Source: Thauera carbonicopians (GTDB lineage: Bacteria > Pseudomonadota > Gammaproteobacteria > Burkholderiales > Rhodocyclaceae). Taken from it: a stretch of DNA of 64,000 nucleotides. Below the pieces are notes generated by a model that worked only from the letters and a program-made list of their open reading frames with translations, had not been told where the DNA came from and did not search any database. The stretch is taken from positions 1 through 64,000 of the forward strand of contig NZ_JANUXN010000013.1 in assembly GCF_025699485.1 (NCBI RefSeq), written 5' to 3'. Positions 10,453 to 20,555 of the stretch are shown here, in pieces (position 1 is the stretch's first letter; the number at the start of each line of letters is the position of its first letter). Position numbers and translations under genes: made by a program.

Positions 10453-10689
10453 ATGAGCAACAAAGGGCAACTTCTACAAGACCCGTTCCTGAACACGCTG
10501 CGCCGGGAGCACATCCCGGTGTCGATCTACCTGGTCAACGGCATCAAGCTGCAGGGCCAGGTCGAATCCTTCGACCAGTACGTCGTGCTGCTGAAGAACA
10601 CCGTCACCCAGATGGTCTACAAGCACGCCATCTCCACCGTGGTGCCGGCCCGTCCGGTCGTCATCCAGCAGCAGGAAGAAGGCAACTGA
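10453..10689 (+). CDS. hfq: RNA chaperone Hfq
   Basis: Sm-like hexameric RNA chaperone that pairs small RNAs with mRNAs. The 78-residue protein contains the Sm1 block with [28 protein letters not shown] split over residues 8-35 and the Sm2 block [14 protein letters not shown]. Both RNA-binding faces are therefore intact. The C-terminal tail is short, as in other betaproteobacteria. The 115-bp upstream gap (10338-10452) is AT-richer than its surroundings and probably holds the promoter. A Shine-Dalgarno (AAGAGG) precedes the ATG. hflX follows 51 bp downstream, the classic hfq-hflX-hflK-hflC order. Confidence 0.98.
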   Translation: MSNKGQLLQDPFLNTLRREHIPVSIYLVNGIKLQGQVESFDQYVVLLKNTVTQMVYKHAISTVVPARPVVIQQQEEGN

Positions 10690-10740
10690 ACATCGTAGCC
10701 ATCGTTCGCAGCCGGGGGAGTGCGGCTGCCGGGAGTGCTC

Positions 10741-11898
10741 ATGTTTGAGCGTCCTGCAGCGGGAGAGCGTGCCGTCCTCGTCCAGCTCGACCTCGGCCAG
10801 GGACTCATCGACGAACGCCTGTCCGAACTGAAGCTGCTGGTCGGCAGCGCGGGCGCATCGATCGAGGCCGTGGTCCAGGGCCGGCGCCAGGCGCCCGATC
10901 CGAAGCTGTTCGCCGGCAGCGGCAAAGTGCAGGAGATCGGCGAGGCGCTGCGCGCGCATTCGGCCGACATCGTGATCTTCAATCACGCGCTGTCGCCTGG
11001 TCAGCAGCGCAACCTCGAACGCGAACTGCAGTGCATGGTCATCGACCGCACGGCGTTGATCCTCGACATCTTCGCCCAGCGCGCGCGCAGCCATGAAGGC
11101 AAGCTGCAGGTCGAACTGGCTCAGCTCGAGCACCTGTCCACCCGGCTGGTGCGGGGCTGGACCCACCTCGAGCGGCAGAAGGGCGGCATCGGCCTGCGCG
11201 GCCCCGGCGAGAAGCAGCTCGAGACCGACCGCCGCCTGCTCGGCAACCGGGTCAAGATGCTGAAGTCGCGCCTGGTCCAGATCGAGAGGCAACGCAAGGT
11301 TCGCCGCCGTGCCCGGGAACGCCGGGAGGTGCTGTCTGTCTCTTTGGTCGGTTACACCAATGCGGGCAAATCGACGCTGTTCAATGCGCTGACGAAAGCG
11401 GGCGCTTATGCGGCCGACCAGCTTTTCGCCACGCTCGACACCACTTCGCGCCGGCTTTACGTCGGCGGCGAGGGGGCCGGAGCGAGCGTGGTGCTGTCGG
11501 ACACCGTCGGTTTCATCCGCGACCTGCCCCATGCCCTCGTCGCCGCGTTCCGCGCGACACTCGAGGAAACGGTGCAGGCCGACCTGCTGCTGCACGTCGT
11601 CGATTCGGCAAGCGAGGATCGCGACGCGCAGATCGCCGCGGTGAACGAGGTCCTTGCCGAGATCGGTGCGGCCGACGTGCCGCAGGTGCTGATCTGGAAC
11701 AAGATCGACCTCACGCATGCCGTGCCGGCGGTCGAGCGGAGTGACTGTGGTAACATTCGGCGCGTTTTTTTGAGCGCCAGAACGGGTGAAGGCCTTGATC
11801 TGCTTCGCGAAGCGCTCGCGGAAGTGGCTCAGCAGGCCTTTCATGAAGATGCCGACCGGGAATCCGGTACGGTGGAAGAGCTTCCTATTCAATCGTGA
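10741..11898 (+). CDS. hflX: Ribosome-associated GTPase HflX
   Basis: GTPase that splits stalled or heat-damaged 70S ribosomes. The 385-residue protein has an N-terminal HflX domain with a glycine-rich loop (GLRGPGEKQLETDRRLL), a coiled linker and a C-terminal Era-like G domain. G-domain motifs are P-loop GYTNAGKST, DTVGFIRDLPH and NKID. The ATG at 10741 is preferred over an in-frame GTG at 10720, because it gives the usual MFERPAAGERAVLV start and GGGAG-like bases precede it. The open frame remains intact through a T7 tract at 11766-11772. Confidence 0.96.
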   Translation: MFERPAAGERAVLVQLDLGQGLIDERLSELKLLVGSAGASIEAVVQGRRQAPDPKLFAGSGKVQEIGEALRAHSADIVIFNHALSPGQQRNLERELQCMVIDRTALILDIFAQRARSHEGKLQVELAQLEHLSTRLVRGWTHLERQKGGIGLRGPGEKQLETDRRLLGNRVKMLKSRLVQIERQRKVRRRARERREVLSVSLVGYTNAGKSTLFNALTKAGAYAADQLFATLDTTSRRLYVGGEGAGASVVLSDTVGFIRDLPHALVAAFRATLEETVQADLLLHVVDSASEDRDAQIAAVNEVLAEIGAADVPQVLIWNKIDLTHAVPAVERSDCGNIRRVFLSARTGEGLDLLREALAEVAQQAFHEDADRESGTVEELPIQS

Positions 11899-11912
11899 TT
11901 ACGGGCATTCTC

Positions 11913-13211
11913 ATGTCACTTAACGACCCCCGCTGGGGCGGCCAAGGCGGCGGCGACGATGATCGCGACCGCGACGATGGGCGGCGCGGCAACGACAATC
12001 GCGGCGGTAACGACAATCGCGGCGGCAACCAGGGGCCGCCCGACCTCGAGGAGGTCTGGCGCGACTTCAACCAGCGCCTGTCCGGCATGTTCGGCGGCAA
12101 GCGGCAGAACCGCGGCTCGTCGGGTGGCGGAGGCGGTGGTGGCGGCAGGCCGCAACTGCCCGAGTTCTCGTTCAAGCAGTTCGGCGGCGGCCTGGGTGCG
12201 CTCGTCGCGCTCGTCGCCGTGGTGTGGGCCGCGAGCGGCTTCTACACCGTCGATGCCAACCAGCGCGGTGTGGTGCTGCGGCTGGGCGAGTACGTCCAGA
12301 CCACCGAGCCTGGTCTGCGCTGGCGCCTGCCGTATCCGTTCGAATCGCACGAGATCGTCGACTTGACCGGCGTGCGCACCGTCGAGGTGGGCTACCGCGG
12401 CTCCGAGCGCAACAAGGTGCTGCGCGAGTCGCTGATGCTGACCGACGACGAGAACATCATCAACATCCAGTTCGCGGTGCAGTACGTGCTGAACAGCCCG
12501 GAGAACTACATCTTCAACAACCGCTATCCGGACGAGTCGGTGGCGCAGGTGGCCGAAACCGCGATGCGCGAGATCGTCGGCAAGAGCCGCATGGACTTCG
12601 TGCTCTACGAAGGGCGCGAGGAGATCGCCGCGACCGCGCACGAGCTGATGCAGCGCATCCTCGACCGCTACCAGACCGGCATCCAGATCAGCCGCGTGAC
12701 GATGCAGAACGCCCAGCCGCCGGAGCAGGTGCAGGCTGCGTTCGACGACGCGGTGAAGGCCGGCCAGGACCGCGAGCGGCAGAAGAACGAAGGCGAGGCC
12801 TACGCCAACGACGTCATCCCGCGGGCACGCGGTGCCGCGTCGCGCCTGATCGAGGAAGCGAACGCCTACCGCGAACGCGTCGTCGCCAACGCCGAAGGTG
12901 AGGCGAGCCGCTTCGACCAGGTGTTCGCCGAGTACCAGCGTGCGCCCGACGTGACGCGCGAGCGCCTGTACATCGAGACCATGCAGCAGGTGATGTCCAA
13001 CACGTCCAAGGTGATGATCGATGCGCAGGGCAACGGCAATCTGCTGATGCTGCCGCTCGACAAGCTGATGCAGCAGGCCGGCGCAGCGCCGCGGGCGGCT
13101 GCGGGAGCCGCGCCCGCCCAGCCGGCGGCCGGATCGAATGCATCCACGCTGGCATCGGATCCGCGCAACAGCCGCGACCTGATGCGCAGCCGTGAGCGGG
13201 GAGAACGTTGA
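11913..13211 (+). CDS. hflK: FtsH protease modulator HflK
   Basis: SPFH/band-7 membrane protein that, with HflC, forms a cage around FtsH. The 432-residue protein starts MSLNDPRWGGQ. It has a long Gly/Asp/Arg/Asn-rich cytoplasmic N-terminus with an almost exact repeat (RGGNDN twice, then RGGNQ) and a polyglycine stretch. One membrane helix (about residues 95-115) precedes the band-7 domain and a long helical region rich in Glu/Arg/Ala. The ATG at 11913 gives the family-typical start; a GTG at 11895 would overlap hflX but is less likely. The stop overlaps the hflC start by one base. Confidence 0.96.
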   Translation: MSLNDPRWGGQGGGDDDRDRDDGRRGNDNRGGNDNRGGNQGPPDLEEVWRDFNQRLSGMFGGKRQNRGSSGGGGGGGGRPQLPEFSFKQFGGGLGALVALVAVVWAASGFYTVDANQRGVVLRLGEYVQTTEPGLRWRLPYPFESHEIVDLTGVRTVEVGYRGSERNKVLRESLMLTDDENIINIQFAVQYVLNSPENYIFNNRYPDESVAQVAETAMREIVGKSRMDFVLYEGREEIAATAHELMQRILDRYQTGIQISRVTMQNAQPPEQVQAAFDDAVKAGQDRERQKNEGEAYANDVIPRARGAASRLIEEANAYRERVVANAEGEASRFDQVFAEYQRAPDVTRERLYIETMQQVMSNTSKVMIDAQGNGNLLMLPLDKLMQQAGAAPRAAAGAAPAQPAAGSNASTLASDPRNSRDLMRSRERGER

Positions 13212-14092
13212 TGCGTGACAAGCTGTCTCTGATCGGCGGCATTATTCTGGTCGCCATTGTGATCGCCTCGGCATCGCTGTTCACCGTCGACCAGCGCCAG
13301 TATGCGATCGTCTTCCAGCTGGGCGAAGTCAGGGAGGTCATCTCCGAGCCCGGCCTCAACTTCAAGCTGCCGCTGATCCAGAACGTGCGCTATTTCGACA
13401 AGCGCATCCTGACCCTGGACACGCCCGAGCCCGAGCGCTTCATCACTTCCGAGAAGATGAACGTGCTGGTGGACCACTTCGTCAAGTGGCGCATCGTCGA
13501 TCCGCGGCTCTACTACGAGTCGGTGGCCGGCGACGAGGCGCGTGCGCGCACCCGGCTGACGCAGACGGTCAATTCCGGCCTGCGCGAGGAATTCGGCCGC
13601 CGCACCATGCACGACGTGGTGTCCGGCGAGCGCGACCGCATCATGGACCAGATGCGCGAGCGCGCCGACCGCGACGCCCGCAGCATCGGCGTGCAGATCG
13701 TCGACGTGCGTCTGAAGCGGGTCGACCTGCCGAACGAAGTGTCGGAATCGGTGTTCCGCCGCATGGAAGCCGAACGTACCCGGGTGGCGAACGAGCTGCG
13801 TTCGCAGGGTGCCGCCGAAGCCGAGAAGATCCGCGCCGACGCCGAGCGCCAGCGCGAGGTCATCATCGCCGAGGCCTACCGGACCGCACAGCAGCTCCAG
13901 GGTGAAGGCGACGCCAAGGCCACCGCGATCTATGCCGAAGCCTTCGGCAAGAGCCCGGATTTCTACGCCTTCTACCGCAGCCTCGAAGCCTACCGGGCCA
14001 GCTTTGCCGGCAAGGATGACGTGATGGTGGTCGATCCGAGCTCGGATTTCTTCCGCTTCATGAAGGACATCGGGGGCGCACCGCGCAATTGA
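13211..14092 (+). CDS. hflC: FtsH protease modulator HflC
   Basis: Partner of HflK in the SPFH complex regulating FtsH. The 293-residue protein has an N-terminal membrane helix (about residues 5-25, LSLIGGIILVAIVIASASLF) and a band-7 domain starting VDQRQYAIVFQLGEV. The coiled C-terminal region contains RTRVANELRSQGAAEAEKIR and ends in the conserved FAGKDDVMVVDPSSDFFRFM block. The start ATG overlaps the hflK TGA by one base. Confidence 0.96.
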   Translation: MRDKLSLIGGIILVAIVIASASLFTVDQRQYAIVFQLGEVREVISEPGLNFKLPLIQNVRYFDKRILTLDTPEPERFITSEKMNVLVDHFVKWRIVDPRLYYESVAGDEARARTRLTQTVNSGLREEFGRRTMHDVVSGERDRIMDQMRERADRDARSIGVQIVDVRLKRVDLPNEVSESVFRRMEAERTRVANELRSQGAAEAEKIRADAERQREVIIAEAYRTAQQLQGEGDAKATAIYAEAFGKSPDFYAFYRSLEAYRASFAGKDDVMVVDPSSDFFRFMKDIGGAPRN

Positions 14093-14099
14093 GAGCCTG

Positions 14100-14285
14100 A
14101 TGGGCGCCTCCCTGCTGACCGCCTTCGCGCTGATGCTGATCATCGAAGGCATCCTTCCCTTCGTCGCGCCAGCCGCCTGGCGCGAAACTTTTTTGCGCCT
14201 CGCCAGCATGGCCGATGGCCAGATCCGCTTCGTCGGACTGACCTCGATGCTGGGCGGTGTGCTGCTCCTTTTCGTCCTGAACTGA
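14100..14285 (+). CDS. DUF2065 small membrane protein
   Basis: A 61-residue protein with two hydrophobic segments (about residues 3-22 and 43-60) separated by an amphipathic loop containing AAWRETFLRLASM. This is the DUF2065 family (YjeT-like), which almost always follows hflC. Its function is not established. It sits 7 bp after hflC and 6 bp before hisZ, so it is clearly an operon member. Confidence 0.85.
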   Translation: MGASLLTAFALMLIIEGILPFVAPAAWRETFLRLASMADGQIRFVGLTSMLGGVLLLFVLN

Positions 14286-14291
14286 ACGCTC

Positions 14292-15452
14292 ATGCGCTGG
14301 GTATTGCCCGATCACATCCAGGACGCGCTGCCGTCCGAAGCCCACCAGCTCGAGACGCTGCGCCGCCGGCTGCTCGACGCCTTCCGCGTCCGCGGCTACC
14401 AGCTGGTGATGCCGCCGCTGCTCGAATATCTCGACTCGCTGACCACCGGGGCGGGGCAGGACCTCAAGCTGCGCACCTTCCAGCTCGTCGACCAGTTGTC
14501 GGGGCGGACCATGGGCGTGCGCGCCGACATGACGCCGCAGGTCACCCGCATCGACGCGCACCTGCTGAATCACCGCGGCGTGTCGCGGCTGTGCTACTGC
14601 GGCAGCGTGCTGCACACCCTGCCGTCGACGCTGACGGCGACGCGCGAGCCGCTGCAGCTCGGTGCCGAGCTCTACGGCCACGCCGGCATCGAGGCCGACG
14701 TCGAGATCCTGCACCTGCTGGCCGAAGTGATGCGCCTGGCCGAAGTGCCGGCTTCGCGCATCGACATCAGCCACGTCGGCCTGTTCCATGCGCTGGCGGC
14801 CCGCGCCGGCCTGGTGCCGGGGCGCGAGGAAGAGCTGTTCGATCTGCTGCAGGCCAAGGACGTGCCGGCGCTGCAGGTCATGCTGGCCGATGTCGCCGAG
14901 CCGGTGCGCGCCGCCCTGCTCGCGCTGCCCGGTCTCTATGGCGGGCCGGAAGTCCTCGACCGTGCTGCGGCCTGTCTGCCGCGGGACGAAGAAATCACGG
15001 CGCTGCTGGACGAGCTGCGCCAGCTGGCCGGCGCGCTGGCCGATCTGCCGATCAGCTTCGACCTGTCCGACCTGCGCGGCTATCACTATCACAGCGGCAT
15101 CGTCTTTGCCGCCTATGGCGCCGAGTCGCCGGCGGCGCTGGCGCTCGGCGGGCGTTACGACCGCGTCGGCGAGGCCTTCGGCCGCGCGCGGCCGGCGGTC
15201 GGCTTCAGCCTCGACCTGCGCGAACTGGTGTGGCACCTGCCGGCGCCGCTGGCGCATCCGGGCGCGGTGCTGGCGCCCTGGGCGGGCGACGATGCCGAGC
15301 TGGCTGCCGAAGTGGCGGCGCTGCGCGTGCGCGGTGAGATCGTCGTCACGGCATTGCCCGGGCATCAAGGAACTTGGAACGAGGCCGGTTGCGACCGGCA
15401 ACTGGTCAGGCGGGACGGTCGCTGGGCGATCGTGCCGTTACAGGGAGAGTAG
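14292..15452 (+). CDS. hisZ: ATP phosphoribosyltransferase regulatory subunit HisZ
   Basis: HisRS-like paralogue required by short-form HisG for the first step of histidine synthesis. The 386-residue protein keeps the class II fold elements ([53 protein letters not shown]). It lacks the anticodon-binding domain and is shorter than HisS. A hisG gene of the short type is expected elsewhere in the genome. The hflKC-DUF2065-hisZ-purA order is standard in betaproteobacteria. It ends 3 bp before purA. Confidence 0.95.
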   Translation: MRWVLPDHIQDALPSEAHQLETLRRRLLDAFRVRGYQLVMPPLLEYLDSLTTGAGQDLKLRTFQLVDQLSGRTMGVRADMTPQVTRIDAHLLNHRGVSRLCYCGSVLHTLPSTLTATREPLQLGAELYGHAGIEADVEILHLLAEVMRLAEVPASRIDISHVGLFHALAARAGLVPGREEELFDLLQAKDVPALQVMLADVAEPVRAALLALPGLYGGPEVLDRAAACLPRDEEITALLDELRQLAGALADLPISFDLSDLRGYHYHSGIVFAAYGAESPAALALGGRYDRVGEAFGRARPAVGFSLDLRELVWHLPAPLAHPGAVLAPWAGDDAELAAEVAALRVRGEIVVTALPGHQGTWNEAGCDRQLVRRDGRWAIVPLQGE

Positions 15453-16766
<1,314 letters not shown>

Positions 16767-16915
16767 GCGCAAGCTGCAGGCGGCGAAGGCGCCATACGGC
16801 CGTTTTCGCCTGCAAGCCGGAAAGACGGCGCTGTCCGTATCTCCGGTCACCTTGTGTGGCCGTGGCGCGGGCGGCGCCGTTTTCTTTTGGGCAGGCACGA
16901 CTGGCGATGTAAACG

Positions 16916-16942
16916 AAAAAAGCCGGCTCAAAGCCGGCTTTT
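16916..16942 (-). terminator. Terminator of the first tRNA-Leu (reverse strand)
   Basis: On the reverse strand AAAGCCGGCT pairs with AGCCGGCTTT around a 3-nt loop and is followed by TTTTTT. It begins about 10 bp after the tRNA 3' end. The A/T symmetry makes it potentially bidirectional, so it may also stop purA transcripts. Confidence 0.88.
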
Positions 16943-16951
16943 CCCTGCAAC

Positions 16952-17036
<85 letters not shown>

Positions 17037-17046
17037 AGGGAGGCGC

Positions 17047-17075
17047 ATAATAGCAAAGGCTCCGGCATTTGCAAA
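17047..17075 (-). promoter_or_regulatory. Promoter of the downstream tRNA-Leu copy
   Basis: On the reverse strand TTTGCA (17070-17075) and TATTAT (17047-17052) are separated by 17 bp. The -10 box lies 10 bp upstream of the tRNA 5' end at 17036. It gives this tRNA copy its own promoter. Confidence 0.65.
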
Positions 17076-17172
17076 GTTTTCCCCTATTTTTTCTTTTTTC
17101 CCGCAAGCTGTTGCCGGATTGCCCAGGGCTACCCGGGCGGGAGGAGAGCAGCAAGGCAAGCGGCACGAAAAC

Positions 17173-17199
17173 AAAAAAGCCGCTCCGAAGAGCGGCTTT
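17173..17199 (-). terminator. Terminator of the second tRNA-Leu (reverse strand)
   Basis: On the reverse strand AAAGCCGCT pairs with AGCGGCTTT around a 6-nt loop and continues into TTTTTT. It starts 11 bp after the 3' end of the tRNA at 17210. Its stem sequence differs from that of the other copy, although the tRNA sequences are almost identical. Confidence 0.88.
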
Positions 17200-17209
17200 C
17201 CTGTGAAAC

Positions 17210-17294
<85 letters not shown>

Positions 17295-17306
17295 AAGAAG
17301 ACGCGC

Positions 17307-17334
17307 ATTATAAGCACTCGAAGAAAACTGTCAA
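17307..17334 (-). promoter_or_regulatory. Consensus sigma-70 promoter of tRNA-Leu; overlaps the rnr start codon
   Basis: On the reverse strand a perfect TTGACA (17329-17334) and perfect TATAAT (17307-17312) are spaced by 16 bp. A start near 17300 would be a few bases ahead of the tRNA 5' end (17294). The -35 box shares base 17334 with the ATG of the divergent rnr gene, so polymerase here covers the rnr ribosome-binding region on the DNA. Confidence 0.88.
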
Positions 17335-20300
17335 TGACTCGCAGAACAAAAAACACCACCACAAGAAACACTCAAACACGTGCCAATACCCCGGCAGGTT
17401 CGCGTTCCCGCAACACCACGGCCCAGGGGGCTGCGGCCGGCAGGCCGCAAGCAGGCGGCCGTGCTGCCGCACCGACGGCCGGCCGCAGCCGTGCCGCGCG
17501 CAAGGGCGCAGCCCGGCAGAACGCTGCCCGGCAGAGCGCCATCCGCCTGGCGGATCCTTTCCATGAGCGCGAAGCGCAGAAATACGAACAACCGCTGCCC
17601 AGCCGCGAATACGTGCTGCAGGTGCTGGCCGAGCGCGGCGTGCCGATGCCTTTCGACGAACTGGCGACTGCGCTCGACATCCAGGCCTTCGAGCGCGAGC
17701 ACTTCGACCGCCGCCTGCGTGCGATGGAGCGCGAAGGCCAGGTCGTGCGCAATCGCCGTGATGCCTATCTGCTGCCCGACAAGGCCGAGCTGATCAAGGG
17801 CCGCGTCGAAGGCCACCCCGACGGCTTCGGCTTCCTGCGCCGCGACGACGGCGGGCCGGATGTCTTCCTGGGCCCGAAGGAAATGCGCGAACTGCTGCAC
17901 GGCGACCGCATCCTGGCGCGCATCGCCGGCCAGGACCGCCGCGGCCGCCCCGAAGGCCGGCTGGTCGAAGTGCTGGAGCGCGCCAACAGCCGCGTCGTCG
18001 GCCGCATCATCAACGAGCATGGCGTGATGATCGTGGTGCCCGAGAACCGCCGTCTGGCGCAGGACATCCTGATCGCACCCGGTGGGCGCAAGAAGCCGGA
18101 GCCGGGCCAGATCGTCACCGTCGAGCTGGTCGAGCAGCCGACCAAGTTTGCCCAGCCGATCGGCCGCATCGTCGAAGTGCTGGGCAATTACGCCGACCCC
18201 GGCATGGAGATCGAGATCGCGCTGCGCAAGCACGACCTGCCGTTCGAGTTCTCCGCCGAAGCCAAGGCGGAGACGCGCAAGCTGCCGGCCGCCGTGCGCA
18301 AGAAGGACTGGGCGGGCCGCGAGGACCTGACCAAACTGCCGCTGGTGACGATTGACGGCGAGACCGCCAAGGACTTCGACGACGCGGTGTATTGCGAACG
18401 CCAGGGCAAGGGCTATCGCCTGATCGTGGCGATCGCCGACGTGTCGCACTACGTCGAGGCCGGCAACGGGCTGGACAAGGACGCCTACGATCGCGGCAAC
18501 TCGGTGTATTTCCCGCGGCGGGTGATCCCGATGCTGCCGGAAAAGCTGTCCAACGGGCTGTGCTCGCTGAACCCGGAAGTCGAGCGCCTGGCGATGGTGG
18601 CCGACATGAACATCACCGCCACCGGCGAGATCAAGACCTATCGCTTCTATCCGGCGGTGATCTGGTCGCATGCGCGCCTGACCTACACCCGGGTGGCGGC
18701 GGCGCTGTACGAGCAGGATGCGGCGGAACGCAAGGCGTTTGGCAAGCTGCTGCCGCATCTCGAGAACCTCGACCAGCTCTTCCGCGTGCTGCTGAAGGCA
18801 CGTGCCAAGCGTGGTGCGATCGACTTCGAGACCACCGAGACGCGCATGATCTTCGACGATAACGGCAAGATCGCGCAGATCGTGCCCGAGGTGCGCAACG
18901 ACGCCCACCGCCTGATCGAGGAATGCATGCTGGCGGCCAACGTCTGCGCCTCGGATTTCCTTGCCAAGCACGAACATCCGACGCTGTACCGCGTGCATGA
19001 CTCGCCGTCCGAGGAGAAGCTGGCCAAGCTGCGCGAGTTCCTGAAGGAATTCGGCCTGGGCATCGGCGGTGGCGACGAGCCGCGCGCCGGCGATTACGCG
19101 GCGCTGCTCGCGCAGATCAAGGACCGCCCGGACGCCCAACTGCTGCAGACCGTGATGCTGCGCTCGCTGAAGCAGGCGATGTACAGCCCCGACAACGTCG
19201 GCCACTTCGGCCTGGCCTACGAGAGCTACACCCACTTCACTTCGCCGATCCGGCGCTATCCCGATCTGCTGGTCCATCGCGCGATCAAGGCGGTGCTGGC
19301 GGGCGGGCAGTACAAGCCTGGCGACTGGGAGCAGATCGGCCTGCACTGCTCGGCGACCGAGCGCCGTGCCGACGAGGCCACGCGCGACGTCGTCGCCTTC
19401 CTGAAGTGCTACTTCATGCAGGATCGCGTCGGCGAGACCTTCTCCGGCAGCGTGTCGGCGGTCGTGCCGTTCGGCCTGTTCGTCGCCCTCGACGACATCT
19501 TCATCGAAGGCCTGCTGCATGTCTCGGACCTCGGCAGCGACTACTTCCATTACGACGAGACCCGCCACGCAATGCTCGGCGAGCGCAGTGGCAAGCAGTT
19601 CCGCCTGTCCGACCGGGTCAAGGTGCAGCTGGTGCGCGTCGACATGGCGACCAACAAGATCGATTTCCGTCTGATCGAAGGTCCGCTGCCCGTCGAGAAA
19701 CCCCAGCCTGCTGCCGTCGTTGCACCTGCCGAGGCCGTCGTGGCGGCTCCGGTTGCCGAGCCGGCGGCAGCCGATGCTGCGGCAGCCGACGCTGCAGCGG
19801 ACGAAGTCGCGGCACCTGCGGAGAAGGTGAGACGCACCCGCACGCGCAAGGCGAAGCCCGTGGCCGAAGCTTCGGCAGCCGGCGCTGCGGCAGCCGAAGC
19901 TGCGCCGGCCGCTGCCGCACCGGCCGTTGCCGAGGCATCGCAGGCAGCCGAAACTTCTGCTGTGGCCGAAGTTGCTGCTGCGTCCGTGCCGAAGCCTGTT
20001 GCTGCACCGAGGCGGCGTTTGCGCGCCAGCGCCTCCGCTACCCCGAAAGCAGCGGCGTCTCCTGCAGCCGAGGCGGAGGCTCGCCCGGCACCGGCCAAGG
20101 CCGCCCGCGCCGGGGCCAGCGTGCTCGACGACATCCGGCAGAAGGCGGTCGACCAGGAGGTTGCGTCGATCGAGCTGGCTGCCGAAGAGGCATCGGCCGC
20201 CAAGGCGCGCAAGACTGCCGCCGGCAAGGATGGCAAGGCGGAGAAGAAGAAGGAGAAGGCCGGCAAGAAGGACAAGGACGCTGCGGACAAGGGCAAGAAA

Positions 20301-20555
20301 GCCAAGGCCGTGAAGGCGAAGGCCAAGGCCGGCAAGGCCAAATCGGCCGACAAGGCAGAGAAGAAGGCGAAGAAGGCCGGCAAGAAGGACAAAGCGGAAA
20401 AGGCCGGGAAAGCGAAACCGGCCAAGCCGGCGAAGGCTGCCAAAGCGGCCAGGGCCGTGCCCGCGGCCGCTGCCGAGCCGGTAGAATCGCGCGCCTCGAA
20501 ACCGGCCGCGCGTTCTGGCGGCAAGACCTCCGCGAAGGAAAAACGCCGTGCCTAA
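17334..20555 (+). CDS. rnr: Ribonuclease R with a very long Ala/Lys-rich C-terminal tail
   Basis: 3'-5' exoribonuclease of the RNB/RNase II family that degrades structured RNA and acts with tmRNA quality control. The protein has 1073 residues. A basic N-terminal extension (about 1-80, rich in Thr/Arg/Ala) precedes a winged-helix region and cold-shock domains (GRVEGHPDGFGFLRRDDGG). The RNB catalytic domain follows, with DGETAKDFDDAVYCE near residue 340, and then an S1 domain (SGSVSAVVPFGLFVALDD). After about residue 785 comes some 290 residues of low-complexity Ala/Pro/Glu then Lys/Ala repeats (KAKAKAGKAKSADKAEKKAK). E. coli RNase R has 813 residues. Its start is in a weak ribosome-binding context and overlaps the reverse tRNA-Leu promoter. 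rlmB overlaps its 3' end. Confidence 0.96.
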   Translation: MTRRTKNTTTRNTQTRANTPAGSRSRNTTAQGAAAGRPQAGGRAAAPTAGRSRAARKGAARQNAARQSAIRLADPFHEREAQKYEQPLPSREYVLQVLAERGVPMPFDELATALDIQAFEREHFDRRLRAMEREGQVVRNRRDAYLLPDKAELIKGRVEGHPDGFGFLRRDDGGPDVFLGPKEMRELLHGDRILARIAGQDRRGRPEGRLVEVLERANSRVVGRIINEHGVMIVVPENRRLAQDILIAPGGRKKPEPGQIVTVELVEQPTKFAQPIGRIVEVLGNYADPGMEIEIALRKHDLPFEFSAEAKAETRKLPAAVRKKDWAGREDLTKLPLVTIDGETAKDFDDAVYCERQGKGYRLIVAIADVSHYVEAGNGLDKDAYDRGNSVYFPRRVIPMLPEKLSNGLCSLNPEVERLAMVADMNITATGEIKTYRFYPAVIWSHARLTYTRVAAALYEQDAAERKAFGKLLPHLENLDQLFRVLLKARAKRGAIDFETTETRMIFDDNGKIAQIVPEVRNDAHRLIEECMLAANVCASDFLAKHEHPTLYRVHDSPSEEKLAKLREFLKEFGLGIGGGDEPRAGDYAALLAQIKDRPDAQLLQTVMLRSLKQAMYSPDNVGHFGLAYESYTHFTSPIRRYPDLLVHRAIKAVLAGGQYKPGDWEQIGLHCSATERRADEATRDVVAFLKCYFMQDRVGETFSGSVSAVVPFGLFVALDDIFIEGLLHVSDLGSDYFHYDETRHAMLGERSGKQFRLSDRVKVQLVRVDMATNKIDFRLIEGPLPVEKPQPAAVVAPAEAVVAAPVAEPAAADAAAADAAADEVAAPAEKVRRTRTRKAKPVAEASAAGAAAAEAAPAAAAPAVAEASQAAETSAVAEVAAASVPKPVAAPRRRLRASASATPKAAASPAAEAEARPAPAKAARAGASVLDDIRQKAVDQEVASIELAAEEASAAKARKTAAGKDGKAEKKKEKAGKKDKDAADKGKKAKAVKAKAKAGKAKSADKAEKKAKKAGKKDKAEKAGKAKPAKPAKAAKAARAVPAAAAEPVESRASKPAARSGGKTSAKEKRRA

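Noticed and set aside
11758..11780. GGCGC-T7-GA-GCGCC in hflX as a terminator or frameshift site
   Set aside because: The T-tract is in the loop rather than after the stem, and the reading frame and GTPase domain continue normally to the usual C-terminus.
13051..13210. Ala/Pro-rich tail of HflK as a separate small gene or frameshift
   Set aside because: It is continuous with the HflK frame and such C-terminal tails are common in the family.
16767..16830. TGCAGGCG/CGCCTGCA inverted repeat as the purA terminator
   Set aside because: The arms are far apart and no T-run follows; the symmetric tRNA-Leu terminator at 16916-16942 is a better stop for purA.
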